Below, one piece after another: positions 34,655-43,826 of a DNA stretch of 64,000 nucleotides. Source of the DNA: Alphaproteobacteria bacterium (GTDB lineage Bacteria; Pseudomonadota; Alphaproteobacteria; Micropepsales; Micropepsaceae). The DNA lies in assembly GCA_947467345.1 (NCBI GenBank), contig CANIHD010000009.1, forward strand, positions 48,816 to 112,815, written 5' to 3'. The notes below the pieces were generated by a model that saw only the letters and a program-made list of their open reading frames with translations, was not told where the DNA came from and did not search any database. A program made the translations under genes and the position numbers. Numbering within the stretch: the first letter of the stretch is position 1; each line of letters starts with the position of its first letter.

Positions 34655-35733
34655 GACGCGACACACGCCTCGAAGCCGGTGCGCAACGCTTCGCGATCGA
34701 GCTTGCGGCCGATGAAGACGATGCGACTGTACCGATCTTCATCCGGTTTCCAAGCGCGCTGAAGGTCACCCTCCAGCACCATGTGCACTGATTGGAAGAC
34801 AAGGCGCCGATCTTCGCTCTTCACGTCGATGATGCCCTTCGAACGCAGAATGTGTTGTCCCTGTTCGGCAACAAGCTTTGTAAGCCAACGGCTTACCTTC
34901 CTGCGATCCATCGGTGTTTTCAGTGTCAACGCGACGCTCTTGATCTCGTCGTCATGTTCGTGGTCGTGCTGCTCATGCCCGTAGTGATCGTCATGGTCAT
35001 GGTTGCAGTGTTCGTCGTGCACATGACCATGTTCGCAATGCTCGTCATGCACATGGCCGGACTCGCCGTGGCCCGGATTCAAGAAATCCGGCTCCAGCGT
35101 TTGGATGCGCTCAAGATCGAATCCATGACAGCCAATAATTGCATCCAGCGGCACATTGGAGCGCTGCGCCCGGTGGATTGGCGCCAGCGGATTGAGCCGG
35201 CGCAAACGCGTCTCGACCTCGCGAAGCTCGGCTTCGGAAACGAGATCTGACTTGTTCAGCACGATCTGATCGGCGAAGGCGATCTGCTCTGCAGCTTCGC
35301 GGCTGTCCGCGAGGCGCAGTAGTACGTGCTTGGCATCGACAACGGTGGTGACGGAATCGAGCACGGTGCGGCTTTTCAGGAAGCCGTCGACAAAGAAGGT
35401 CTGCGCGACAGGGCCTGGATCGGCGAGGCCAGTGGTTTCCACCACGATGGCGTCGAATTTGATGTCTCTGGCGAGCAGGCCGTGAAGCGTGCGGATCAGA
35501 TCGCCCCGCACAGTGCAGCAGATGCAGCCATTGTTCATCTCGAAGAGCTCCTCATCCGCCTTGAGGATGAGGTCGCCGTCGATGCCGACTTCGCCGAATT
35601 CATTGACCACGACGGCGTAGCGCCTGCCGTGATCCTCGGAGAGGATTCGGTTGAGAAGCGTGGTTTTCCCGGCGCCGAGATAGCCGGTCAAAACGGTGAC
35701 AGGGGTGGGAGCGGGCGGGGTCCCGTCGGTCAT
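34651..35733 (-). CDS. CobW/COG0523 family GTPase, metal chaperone
   Basis: The 360-aa GTPase has Walker [12 protein letters not shown] (about 18), the metal-binding CxCC motif in [13 protein letters not shown] (about 69), switch/Walker B ETTGLADP (about 100) and the base-specificity motif NKSD (about 160). A long His/Asp/Glu-rich loop (about 225-268) precedes the CobW C-terminal domain (about 275-355). COG0523 proteins insert or deliver Zn, Co or Ni to client proteins in the cytoplasm. The His-rich loop and its place at the end of the metal island suggest nickel, cobalt or zinc; the clients are unknown. It is co-transcribed with the YciI gene. Confidence 0.9.
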   Translation of the reverse strand: MTDGTPPAPTPVTVLTGYLGAGKTTLLNRILSEDHGRRYAVVVNEFGEVGIDGDLILKADEELFEMNNGCICCTVRGDLIRTLHGLLARDIKFDAIVVETTGLADPGPVAQTFFVDGFLKSRTVLDSVTTVVDAKHVLLRLADSREAAEQIAFADQIVLNKSDLVSEAELREVETRLRRLNPLAPIHRAQRSNVPLDAIIGCHGFDLERIQTLEPDFLNPGHGESGHVHDEHCEHGHVHDEHCNHDHDDHYGHEQHDHEHDDEIKSVALTLKTPMDRRKVSRWLTKLVAEQGQHILRSKGIIDVKSEDRRLVFQSVHMVLEGDLQRAWKPDEDRYSRIVFIGRKLDREALRTGFEACVAS

Positions 35734-35824
35734 ATGGCCATTTGGAATGGGTGTCGGCCCAGGTTTTCGCGCCTCCCCGTCCCCCCGTCAACCGAGGGAG
35801 TGGCGAACCGCCAAAGCGCCCGGT

Positions 35825-36787
35825 TTATTGCTGCTGCTGTTGCTGCTGCACGTTTCGGTCAGGCGAGCGCCCGCTGGTCGTCTGACCCATGGGGCGCACC
35901 AAGCGCAGGAAATCCTCATGCCGAATGGGCGCCGATGTTGGCGCGACCGAGACGGCGACCGCCAATTCGCTGTCCGCCCCGCCCTTGAACGTGCCGCGGG
36001 TCGGGGGAACGTCGCTATAGTCACGCCCCACGGCGGCGCGGATGTGGCGGCTGGTTCCCATGATGTTGTTGGTGGGATCGAACGAGATCCAGCCGAAGCT
36101 GGGAAGATAGGCCTCAACCCAGGCATGGGTCGCGTCTTCGCTGGAACGCTCCCTGTTCTGCCGTGTGTGCGACAGGTAGCCGGAAACGTAGCCGGCCGGG
36201 ATGCCCCAATCGCGCGCGATGGCGATCATGATATGGGCGAAGTCCTGACAAACGCCGCGACGTGAGGCGAGCGCGTGGTCGATCGGCGAATTCACTTCCG
36301 TTATGCCGACCTCATATTCGAACGCCGTGAACATCGTGTCGTTGAGGCGTTTGAGCGCGCTCAAAGGATCGATGCGCGGCCGCTCGAGTTCGTGCGCACT
36401 CATGAACGCCGCAAGCGTGGGCGTCATCGTCGCGAAGGCTGAGGGCTCGAGGAATTCGTAATGCTCGCTGCGCAAATTCAATTTGTTGTAGCGGTCCCAT
36501 TCCAGAACATCCGCCTCTTTCGGCAGCACCATGGGCTCTTGGACTTCGACGACCGACTGCGCCTCGACGCGGAGTTCCGAATGGTCACGCAAGAGATTGA
36601 AATGATAGACCGCGTTGCCGAAATGATCGGTATAGGCGAAAGGCTGAACGCGCGGATTGGTGGCGATCTGGAATCGGCGCAGCGATTGATTGGCCTCGGA
36701 GCGCGGCTGCATGCGCAATTCCATCACGCTTTCGCGCACCGGGTGCGAATAGCGGAATAGCGATACGTGGCGGATGGAATAATGCAT
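35825..36787 (-). CDS. Transglutaminase-like protein with poly-Gln tail
   Basis: The 320-aa protein has the N-terminal beta domain (about 1-80) and a transglutaminase-like core with Cys in SRRGVCQDFAHI (about 180), His in ATHAWVEAYLPSFG (about 225) and Asp in WISFDPTNN. It is the standard partner of alpha-E and circularly permuted ATP-grasp proteins, a trio predicted to make and cleave a peptide-like product. The C-terminus is seven Gln encoded by a CAG/CAA run (35828-35848), which could vary by slippage. It starts 8 nt after the alpha-E gene and is the last gene of the operon. Confidence 0.88.
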   Translation of the reverse strand: MHYSIRHVSLFRYSHPVRESVMELRMQPRSEANQSLRRFQIATNPRVQPFAYTDHFGNAVYHFNLLRDHSELRVEAQSVVEVQEPMVLPKEADVLEWDRYNKLNLRSEHYEFLEPSAFATMTPTLAAFMSAHELERPRIDPLSALKRLNDTMFTAFEYEVGITEVNSPIDHALASRRGVCQDFAHIMIAIARDWGIPAGYVSGYLSHTRQNRERSSEDATHAWVEAYLPSFGWISFDPTNNIMGTSRHIRAAVGRDYSDVPPTRGTFKGGADSELAVAVSVAPTSAPIRHEDFLRLVRPMGQTTSGRSPDRNVQQQQQQQ

Positions 36788-36795
36788 GCGCTTCC

Positions 36796-37740
36796 TCAGA
36801 CCACGGTTTCAGCGTCGTATTCGATATACGCTGCATAGACGGCGTCGTTGATTTGCTCGCATTGACGCGTGACGCCGGCAAGGAATCCATCGATTGTTCC
36901 GGCCATCAGTTCGTCGATCTGACCGAAATCGACATTGGCCCGAAGGCGCCCCGCCAAGCGGTTGCATTCGGCACGCCGATGCGGCGGCGCGCCCGGCGCG
37001 ACACGAGTCAAGGCTTCGTCCATGCGCTCCACGGCGAAGCGTATCGAATGCGGAAATTCCGCGTCGAACAGCAAAAACTCCGCAACACGATTGGGCTGAA
37101 TATTGGCCGTGTAGACTTTGCAATAGGCTTCGAACGCCGTGCAGGATCGCAAGAGTCCGAGCCAGTCGGGATATTTGGCCGGCGGACGCGCACGCGCATC
37201 AGCGCCGAAATGCAGATCAAGAAGAAAGCTTATCAGCTGCGCGCGCTCGATATAACGGCCAAGCTGAATGAAGTGCCAGCCCTCGCCGTGGCGCATGGTC
37301 GAGAACGCGATGCCCTCGAACATATGCAAATTATCCAATGTTTCGCGGAAAATATGTGCCGGCTGATCGCTCCAGGAAGTTTTCAAATTGACCGGTGCGA
37401 GCTGAAGATACATCTGATTGAGATGGCTCCACATCTCGGTGGAAATCTGTTCGCGCACCTGGCGCGCATTGTCGCGCGCGCCGCGCAGTGAGGAGATCAG
37501 CGATGAGGGATTGTCGAGATCGAAGCCGAGCGTCTGGGTGAGCGACGCGACGTCGGGCGAGGTGGGTGCGAATTCGGCGCCGAACAAAGCATCGACCGCC
37601 CGGCGCCACGAGGCCTCGCCGTCTTCTGGCGATTGGTCGAGCATGGATTCCAGTTTAACGGTGAGCAGGCGCGCCGTGTGCTCAGCCCGCTCGAGATAAC
37701 GGCTCATCCAATAGAGATTTTCGGCGACCCGGCTCAGCAT
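36796..37740 (-). CDS. Alpha-E domain protein
   Basis: The 314-aa all-helical protein starts MLSRVAENLYWMSRYLERAE, the typical N-terminus of the alpha-E family (COG2307), so the ATG at 37740 is preferred over an open frame running 90 nt further upstream. Other marks are EQISTEMWSHLNQMYLQLA and the ERAQLISFLLDLHFG segment. Its biochemistry is unknown; it always travels with the ATP-grasp and transglutaminase proteins. It begins 31 nt after the ATP-grasp stop. The gene is intact, in contrast to its upstream partner. Confidence 0.9.
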   Translation of the reverse strand: MLSRVAENLYWMSRYLERAEHTARLLTVKLESMLDQSPEDGEASWRRAVDALFGAEFAPTSPDVASLTQTLGFDLDNPSSLISSLRGARDNARQVREQISTEMWSHLNQMYLQLAPVNLKTSWSDQPAHIFRETLDNLHMFEGIAFSTMRHGEGWHFIQLGRYIERAQLISFLLDLHFGADARARPPAKYPDWLGLLRSCTAFEAYCKVYTANIQPNRVAEFLLFDAEFPHSIRFAVERMDEALTRVAPGAPPHRRAECNRLAGRLRANVDFGQIDELMAGTIDGFLAGVTRQCEQINDAVYAAYIEYDAETVV

Positions 37741-37771
37741 GTGCGTAGCATTTGCATTCCGGAAGCGGTGG

Positions 37772-39205
37772 TCATGAGCTGAGAACCCATGTGTCTTTGG
37801 AGCCGCCGCCTTGGCTGGAGTTGACGACAAGGCTGCCGCGCTTCAGCGCCACGCGTGTGAGGGCACCCGGCACCACGACGGTTTCTTCGCCGTGTAGAAC
37901 GAAGGGGCGCAAATCCACGTGCCGGGGCTCGATTTGCCCGTCGATAAAGCAGGGCGCCGTCGAAAGCTGAATCGTCGGCTGCGCGATGTAATTTTCGGGA
38001 TCGGCCTTCAGCCGTTCGGCAAAGGTTTCGCGTTCCTCGCGCGTCGCATGCGGTCCAACCAACATGCCGTAGCCGCCGGATTCACCGACCGCTTTGACCA
38101 CGAGCTTGTCGAGATTGGCCAGCACATGGGCGCAGGACATCGGCTCGCGGCACAGAAAGGTTTCGACATTTTCGAGGATCGGCTCCTCGGAGAGGTAATA
38201 GCGGATCAGCCGTGGCACATAGGCGTAAACGGCTTTGTCGTCGGCAATGCCGGTGCCCGGTGCATTGGCGATGACGACATTGCCGGCGCGGTAGGCATTG
38301 AAGAGGCCCGGCACACCGAGCGTCGAATCCGGACGGAAGGCGACGGGATCGATGAAATCGTCGTCGATGCGGCGATAGATGACGTCAACCCGCTTCAATC
38401 CCGACGTGGTGCGCGCATAGACGTAATTGTCGTTGATGACAATGTCCCGGCCTTCGACCAGCTCCCCGCCCATTTGGCGGGCGAGGAAGGCGTGTTCGAA
38501 ATAGGCCGAGTTGAAAACACCCGGCGTGAGAACGACGATCGACACTTCGGATTGCAGCGGCGCCAGTGATTTCAGCGTCGAAAGCAATTCTTGCGGGTAA
38601 TGCTCGATCGGCCGCACGCCGGCATTGCGGAACATGTTCGGGAAAGCGCGCCGAACCACATCGCGATTGGCCAACATGTAAGACACGCCTGACGGTACGC
38701 GCAGATTGTCTTCAAGGACGACGAAGGCGCCCGATTCATCGCGGACAAGATCGGTGCCGCAGACGGTCACATAGGCATTGTGCGGCACCTGAACGCCGCG
38801 CATTTCGCGCCGGTAATGCCGCGAGCCCTAGATCAGACCGCGCGGGACTAGCCCGTCTTTTAGGACGCGCGCCTCGCCATAAATGTCGCGCAAGAAATGG
38901 TTGAGGGCTTGGATGCGCTGCTTCAGACCGGCGTCGATCCGATTCCATTCCGCCGCCGTGATGATTCGCGGCAGCAAATCGGTGGGAATGATTCGCTCTG
39001 TCGCCTGATTATTGCCGTAGACCGTGAAGGTGATGCCCTGATGCAGGAAGGATTGTTCGCACGCGTGCTGGCGGCGATTCAATTCTTCGACGGATAACTG
39101 CAAAAGCTGCTAGTTTAATTCTTCGTAGGGCGCACGAACATTACCCTCGCGCGAGAACATCTCGTCGAAGGGTGCGCCGAGCGTATAGCGTTCATAGGGC
39201 GACAT
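37772..39205 (-). pseudogene. Circularly permuted ATP-grasp protein with two in-frame amber stops
   Basis: One open register of 477 codons from ATG 39205 (MSPYERYTLGAPFDEMFSRE) to TGA 37772 matches the full family (COG2308) in length and sequence: QGITFTVYGNNQATERIIP, PRIITAAEWNRI, LRDIYGEARVLKDG, then [39 protein letters not shown] and [17 protein letters not shown]. It is broken by TAG at 39110-39112 (after YEELN) and TAG at 38828-38830 (after VPRGLI). A downstream fragment could start at 38803, but would lack the N-terminal part. The family ligates amino acids or peptides together with alpha-E and transglutaminase proteins. Confidence 0.9.
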
Positions 39206-39494
39206 TTCGCCCCTCTTCGCAGCTGCGGTAAAACGATACTGCATATGCGAAATCAAAGGCGGCTGAGGCCGCCACGTCAAGTGGGGGGAGCGCTCCGAAA
39301 GGCCAATGCGGCAATTGGCGGGGTAGGGTCAGAAGCAATTTTTCGTTCACCTTTTGGCCGGTCTACATGCCGGTTCGATTTAGGGCATCGTTTGGCCCGG
39401 GGACAAGCGGCCCTACTGAGCAATCGGGACAGCCGCGCGGGATTTAGTTACTTCTTGCCACGTTGCTGGCCGCTTAACTGGTACGGGGGACTGT

Positions 39495-40448
39495 GTGGAA
39501 TTTTTGAGTCGAGCATGTGCGGGTGGGGCTGGCATCGACTATTTCCTGCAGCAATTGGTCAACGGTGTCACCCTCGGGGCCATCTACGGCCTGATCGCCA
39601 TCGGCTACACGATGGTTTACGGCATCATCGGCATGATCAATTTCGCCCATGGCGACATTTATATGATCGGCGCTTTCATCTCTTTGGTCGGCTTCCTCCT
39701 GATGTCGGCGCTCGGCATCACCTCAGTGCCCATCGCCATTGCCGGCGTCCTCCTCTTCGCCATGATTTTCACCGCCGTCTATGGCTGGACGGTGGAACGC
39801 GTCGCCTATCGGCCCTTGCGCGGCGCGCCGCGACTGGCGCCGCTGATCTCGGCCATCGGCGTTTCCATCGTGCTGCAGAATTATGTGCAACTCGCGCAAG
39901 GCGCGCGGGTGAAGCCGCTGCAGCCAATGGTGCAGGGCGGGTTCACCTTTTCGCCGGGCGGCGAATTCCACGTCACGATCAGTATCTTGCAGATCATGAT
40001 CGTTCTGCTGACGCTGTCATTGATGGCGGGGTTCACCTATCTCATTCAAAAAACGCCGCTTGGCCGGGCGCAGCGCGCGACCGAGCAGGACCGCACGATG
40101 GCGGCGCTTCTCGGCGTCGATGTGGACCGCACGATTTCCGCGACCTTTGTCATCGGCGCCTCGCTCGCCGCCGTCGCGGGGCTCATGGTGACGCTCTATT
40201 ATGGCGTCATCGATTTTTATCTGGGCTTCGTCGCCGGCATCAAAGCTTTCACGGCGGCGGTGCTTGGCGGCATCGGCTCGCTTCCGGGCGCCATGCTGGG
40301 CGGCTTGCTGATCGGTCTAATTGAAGCGTTTTGGTCGGGCTATTGCAGCATCGCCTATAAAGACGTTGCCGTATTCGGCGTGCTCGTGCTCGTGCTCATC
40401 TTCCGTCCCACTGGCCTTTTGGGCCGTCCTGAAGTGGAAAAGGTTTGA
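39495..40448 (+). CDS. livH: Branched-chain amino acid ABC permease LivH
   Basis: The 317-aa inner-membrane permease has eight or so helices and the LivH marks [25 protein letters not shown] (about 20-43), [14 protein letters not shown] and the cytoplasmic loop [19 protein letters not shown] that docks the ATPases. The GTG at 39495 is used as start; a TTG or later start at the first helix is possible. The stop overlaps the livM ATG. It forms the channel with LivM for import of Leu/Ile/Val or related compounds supplied by a LivK-type binding protein. Confidence 0.9.
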   Translation: MEFLSRACAGGAGIDYFLQQLVNGVTLGAIYGLIAIGYTMVYGIIGMINFAHGDIYMIGAFISLVGFLLMSALGITSVPIAIAGVLLFAMIFTAVYGWTVERVAYRPLRGAPRLAPLISAIGVSIVLQNYVQLAQGARVKPLQPMVQGGFTFSPGGEFHVTISILQIMIVLLTLSLMAGFTYLIQKTPLGRAQRATEQDRTMAALLGVDVDRTISATFVIGASLAAVAGLMVTLYYGVIDFYLGFVAGIKAFTAAVLGGIGSLPGAMLGGLLIGLIEAFWSGYCSIAYKDVAVFGVLVLVLIFRPTGLLGRPEVEKV

Positions 40449-41716
40449 TGGCGCGCGGGCTAAGTCTGGCGGCGTTGCGCGACGCGGCGGCGGCGGGAAT
40501 CGTCGCCGGACTTTTGGCGTTGCCGCTACTCGGCTTTCGCCTGCTCGATTCCGCGCAAGGGCTGAGCCTCGGTTATCGCTTGAGCTGGGTCTTCTATGCC
40601 GTCATCGGCGTTTTTCTGGGTCGCCTCGTTCTCAATCTGATCGGCGCGAAATGGGCGGCGCGCCCGCGTAGCACGCATCACAATGCGGCCATGGCCCGCT
40701 TCACACCGAGTGCCAGCCAAAGCGAATACATCGCCGGTTGGGCGATGATCGCCATCGCTTTCGTTTTGCCGTTTCTCCCCTTCGTCGATCGTAACGTAGT
40801 GGATCGCATGACGCTGGTGCTGATCTACGTGATGCTTGGCACCGGGCTGAATATTGTTGTCGGATTGGCCGGGCTTTTGGATTTAGGCTACGTGGCGTTC
40901 TACGCTGTCGGCGCCTATTCCTATGCATTGCTGGCGCTGAATTTCGATCTGTCATTTTGGATCTGCCTGCCGCTGGCGGGGATTTTCGCTGCCGCGTTTG
41001 GGGTTCTCCTCGGCTTTCCCGTCTTGCGTTTGCGCGGCGATTATCTTGCCATTGTGACGCTGGGCTTCGGCGAAATTGTTCGCGTCATTCTGATCAATTG
41101 GCAAAGCCTGACCGGCGGCCCGAATGGTCTCGTCGGCATTCCACGGCCGAGTTTCTTCGGACTGGAATTTCGTGCAGGCGCGGGTGGTTTCGCGGATGTC
41201 TTCGGCCTTGCCTTCTCGCCGGCGCAGCGGATTTATTTTCTCTATTATCTGATCCTGGCCCTTGCGCTGATCACCATTGCTTTCGTGCAGCGCGTGCGCA
41301 GCCTCCCCATCGGCCGTGCCTGGGAGGCTTTGCGCGAAGACGAAATCGCTTGCCGCAGCCTGGGGCTCAATCCGACCACGATCAAGCTCTCGGCCTTTGC
41401 ACTGGGCGCGGCGTTCGCCGGATTTGCCGGATCGTTCTTCGCCACGCGCCAGGGCTTCATCAGCCCGGAGAGTTTCTCATTTATAGAATCCGCCATCATT
41501 CTCGCCATCGTCGTTCTCGGCGGCATGGGCAGCCAGATCGGAATCGTTCTCGCGGCGGTGCTTCTTGTTGGACTGCCGGAATGGTTTCGTGATCTGCAGC
41601 AATACCGCATGCTCGCGTTCGGCGGCGCTATGGTTTTGATCATGCTCTGGCGGCCGCAAGGGCTTTTGTCTCGCCGTACGCCGACCGCGAAGCTTGCCGA
41701 GGCGGGCAGCTCGTGA
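40448..41716 (+). CDS. livM: Branched-chain amino acid ABC permease LivM
   Basis: The 422-aa permease has an N-terminal extension of three helices (about 1-90), as in the long LivM form. The LivM core follows: [25 protein letters not shown] (about 140-165), [18 protein letters not shown] and the ATPase-docking loop [19 protein letters not shown]. It ends with [21 protein letters not shown]. It pairs with LivH. The ATG at 40448 overlaps the livH stop (TGATG), and the livG GTG overlaps its own stop. Confidence 0.92.
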   Translation: MARGLSLAALRDAAAAGIVAGLLALPLLGFRLLDSAQGLSLGYRLSWVFYAVIGVFLGRLVLNLIGAKWAARPRSTHHNAAMARFTPSASQSEYIAGWAMIAIAFVLPFLPFVDRNVVDRMTLVLIYVMLGTGLNIVVGLAGLLDLGYVAFYAVGAYSYALLALNFDLSFWICLPLAGIFAAAFGVLLGFPVLRLRGDYLAIVTLGFGEIVRVILINWQSLTGGPNGLVGIPRPSFFGLEFRAGAGGFADVFGLAFSPAQRIYFLYYLILALALITIAFVQRVRSLPIGRAWEALREDEIACRSLGLNPTTIKLSAFALGAAFAGFAGSFFATRQGFISPESFSFIESAIILAIVVLGGMGSQIGIVLAAVLLVGLPEWFRDLQQYRMLAFGGAMVLIMLWRPQGLLSRRTPTAKLAEAGSS

Positions 41717-42525
41717 CGCAACCTGTTCTCGACGTAAGCAATCTTTCCATGCGCTTTGGCGGCTTGGCCGCCATCGACAATCTGTCGTTCACCGCGCGTG
41801 GCGATCATATCACCGCCATCATCGGGCCGAACGGCGCCGGTAAAACGACGGTGTTCAATTGCCTGACCGGGTTTTATCGCCCGACCGGCGGCTCCGTCCG
41901 CGTAACGCATGACAACGGCAAACAGTTTCAACTCGAGCGTATGGCCGGGTTTGAAATTGCGCGCAAAGCGCGCGTGCTGCGCACCTTTCAAAACATACGT
42001 TTGTTCGCCGGCATGACGGCGCTGGAAAATCTGCTGGTCGCGCAGCACACCGAATTGATGCGCGCGTCATGGTATTCCGTTGCAGGACTGCTCGGTCTCA
42101 AACCCTATGAAAAGGCGACGCGCACTGCGATGGAGCGCGCGCGCTATTGGCTCGACCGCGTGGGCTTAACGGCGCAAGCGAATAATCCGGCAGGCTCGCT
42201 TTCTTATGGGCTGCAGCGCAAATTGGAAATCGCGCGCGCCATGTGCGCCAACCCGGTGTTTCTGTGTCTGGACGAACCGGCGGCGGGATTAAATCCGCGT
42301 GAAGACCAGGAGCTGGTCGAAATTCTTTTGGAGCTGAAACGCGAGCACAACATCGCCATCATACTCATCGAGCACGACATGGGCGTGGTAATGCACATCT
42401 CCGACCATATCGTGGTGCTCGATCACGGTGCCTGCATCGCCGATGGCACACCGGCCGAAATCCGCGCCAACGAGAAGGTGATCAAAGCCTATCTGGGCCA
42501 GGACGACAGCGAGGAAGACGGCTGA
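41713..42525 (+). CDS. livG: ABC transporter ATPase LivG
   Basis: The 270-aa ATPase has Walker [10 protein letters not shown] (about 37), Q-loop [18 protein letters not shown] (about 95), signature [13 protein letters not shown] (about 162, a normal LivG variant), Walker [14 protein letters not shown] (about 182) and the H-loop EHDM (about 214). It energises LivHM from the cytoplasm together with LivF. It starts with GTG overlapping the livM stop, and its own stop overlaps the livF ATG (TGATG). The order H-M-G-F is the standard one. Confidence 0.95.
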   Translation: MTQPVLDVSNLSMRFGGLAAIDNLSFTARGDHITAIIGPNGAGKTTVFNCLTGFYRPTGGSVRVTHDNGKQFQLERMAGFEIARKARVLRTFQNIRLFAGMTALENLLVAQHTELMRASWYSVAGLLGLKPYEKATRTAMERARYWLDRVGLTAQANNPAGSLSYGLQRKLEIARAMCANPVFLCLDEPAAGLNPREDQELVEILLELKREHNIAIILIEHDMGVVMHISDHIVVLDHGACIADGTPAEIRANEKVIKAYLGQDDSEEDG

Positions 42526-43253
42526 TGCTCGAGATACGCGATTTGCGTTCGGGCTATGGCCTGATCGAAGTGCTGCAAGGTATCAGTCTCAGGGTTGAAA
42601 CCGGCGAGATTGCAACGCTGATCGGCGCCAATGGCGCCGGCAAAACCACGTTGCTGATGACGTTGAGCGGGCAGCCGCGCGCCCGCAACGGCAGCATTGT
42701 TTTCGACGGCAAGGACATCACGCACACGCCGATGCACAATTTGGTGCGCCTCGGTATTGCGCATGTGCCCGAAGGGCGTCACATTTTTCCGCGCATGACG
42801 GTTTTAGAAAATCTGCAATTGGGGGCGTTCGCCTGCGATCCCAAGAATTTCGCCGACGATCTCGACTTTGCGCTTACATTGTTTCCACAATTGGAAAGCC
42901 GCATGGCGCAGCGCGGCGGCACGCTGTCGGGCGGCGAGCAGCAAATGCTGGCCATCGGGCGCGGGCTGATGAGCCGGCCGCGTTTGCTGTTATTGGACGA
43001 GCCATCGTTGGGCCTCGCGCCGCTGATTGTGCGTCAGGTGTTCGACACGATCCGGCTGATCAATCGCGAGCGCAAAACCACTATTCTATTGGTCGAGCAG
43101 AATGCGTTTCAGGCGCTGAAACTGTCCGACAAGGCCTATGTGATGGTGAACGGTGCGATCACGCTTTCAGGGACCGGCGCTGAGCTTCTCGGCAATAGCG
43201 AAGTTCAAGCCGCCTATATGGAGGGCGGCCTGGCGCAAACAGTGCCGGCTTAG
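42525..43253 (+). CDS. livF: ABC transporter ATPase LivF
   Basis: The 242-aa ATPase has Walker [12 protein letters not shown] (about 38), the typical LivF segment GIAHVPEGRHIFPRMTVLENL (about 83), signature LSGGEQQMLAIGR (about 139), Walker B LLLDEPSLGLAP (about 158) and the H-loop LVEQNA. It forms the ATPase pair with LivG. It is the last gene of livHMGF and ends with TAG, directly followed by palindromic repeats that may end transcription. Confidence 0.95.
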   Translation: MLEIRDLRSGYGLIEVLQGISLRVETGEIATLIGANGAGKTTLLMTLSGQPRARNGSIVFDGKDITHTPMHNLVRLGIAHVPEGRHIFPRMTVLENLQLGAFACDPKNFADDLDFALTLFPQLESRMAQRGGTLSGGEQQMLAIGRGLMSRPRLLLLDEPSLGLAPLIVRQVFDTIRLINRERKTTILLVEQNAFQALKLSDKAYVMVNGAITLSGTGAELLGNSEVQAAYMEGGLAQTVPA

Positions 43254-43256
43254 GCC

Positions 43257-43364
43257 TCATCCTTCGATACGCGCGCGTCGCGCGCTCCTCAGGATGAGGT
43301 AAGTTAAGTCCTCATGGTGAGGAGACCGCGCAGCGGTCGTCTCGAACCATGAGCGGCATAAACC
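43257..43364. repeat. Pair of palindromic repeats of the CCTCATCC type
   Basis: Two hairpins lie between convergent livF and DUF6152 genes. The first (43257-43302) has outer stem CCTCATCCT/AGGATGAGG with a GC-rich inner stem. The second (43312-43355) has CTCATGGT/ACCATGAG with inner GACCGC/GCGGTC. This is a family different from the composite repeats at 5.8, 23.5 and 47.8 kb; similar sequences are well known between genes of alphaproteobacteria. Confidence 0.8.
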
Positions 43365-43371
43365 GCAAGAC

Positions 43372-43746
43372 TTAATTGTATTCTTTGTCCATCGCGACGC
43401 CGTTGATCCCGGTGATGAAGCCCAGCAGGCATCCATGCGCGCCATCTTTCAGCGGATGACAACGCACGCTGATATTGTCCCGGATTTTGATGCTCTCTTT
43501 GGTCCAGCCTTTACGCGCCAAACCGGCGCTGCCGGTTCCTTCCAGTGGCCACACGATCTTTTGGCCTTGCGCGCCCGCGACTTCGATATAGAGCCAGGTG
43601 TGCGGCTCCATCCAATGAACCTCCGTCACCTGCCCGCTGAGATTGATGGTGCGGTCTTGCGCATAATTGGCGTGGCTGTGATGCGCGGCCGCCGGCCAAG
43701 CGCAAGCAATGGAAATGGCTGCAGCCAGACCGAGAATGTTTTTCAT
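43372..43746 (-). CDS. DUF6152 periplasmic protein, second copy
   Basis: The 124-aa protein has a signal peptide (1-21, cleaved after AAA) and the DUF6152 pattern: mature start HHSHANYAQDRTINLSGQVTE, then VHWMEPHTWLYIEVAG and RDNISVRCHPLKDGAHG. It shares the exposed His-His mature start with the copy at 25182 but is only moderately similar. It stands alone between livF and the M20 peptidase gene. Function unknown; periplasmic location is clear. Confidence 0.8.
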   Translation of the reverse strand: MKNILGLAAAISIACAWPAAAHHSHANYAQDRTINLSGQVTEVHWMEPHTWLYIEVAGAQGQKIVWPLEGTGSAGLARKGWTKESIKIRDNISVRCHPLKDGAHGCLLGFITGINGVAMDKEYN

Positions 43747-43826
43747 GTCCCTCTCCTCAATCCGGCAGATCGCGAAACGCCTAGCCGTAACGATATATTC
43801 TGCCCGTTGGCGAAATCACGCAAGCC

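Noticed and set aside
10549..39112. Genome-wide reassignment of TAG to a sense codon, suggested by three in-frame TAG codons
   Set aside because: efp, livF, the YciI gene, the GT39 gene, the DoxX gene and others end in TAG at the expected protein length. The residues replaced also appear to differ from site to site (Glu likely in sigF), so local mutations or errors fit better.
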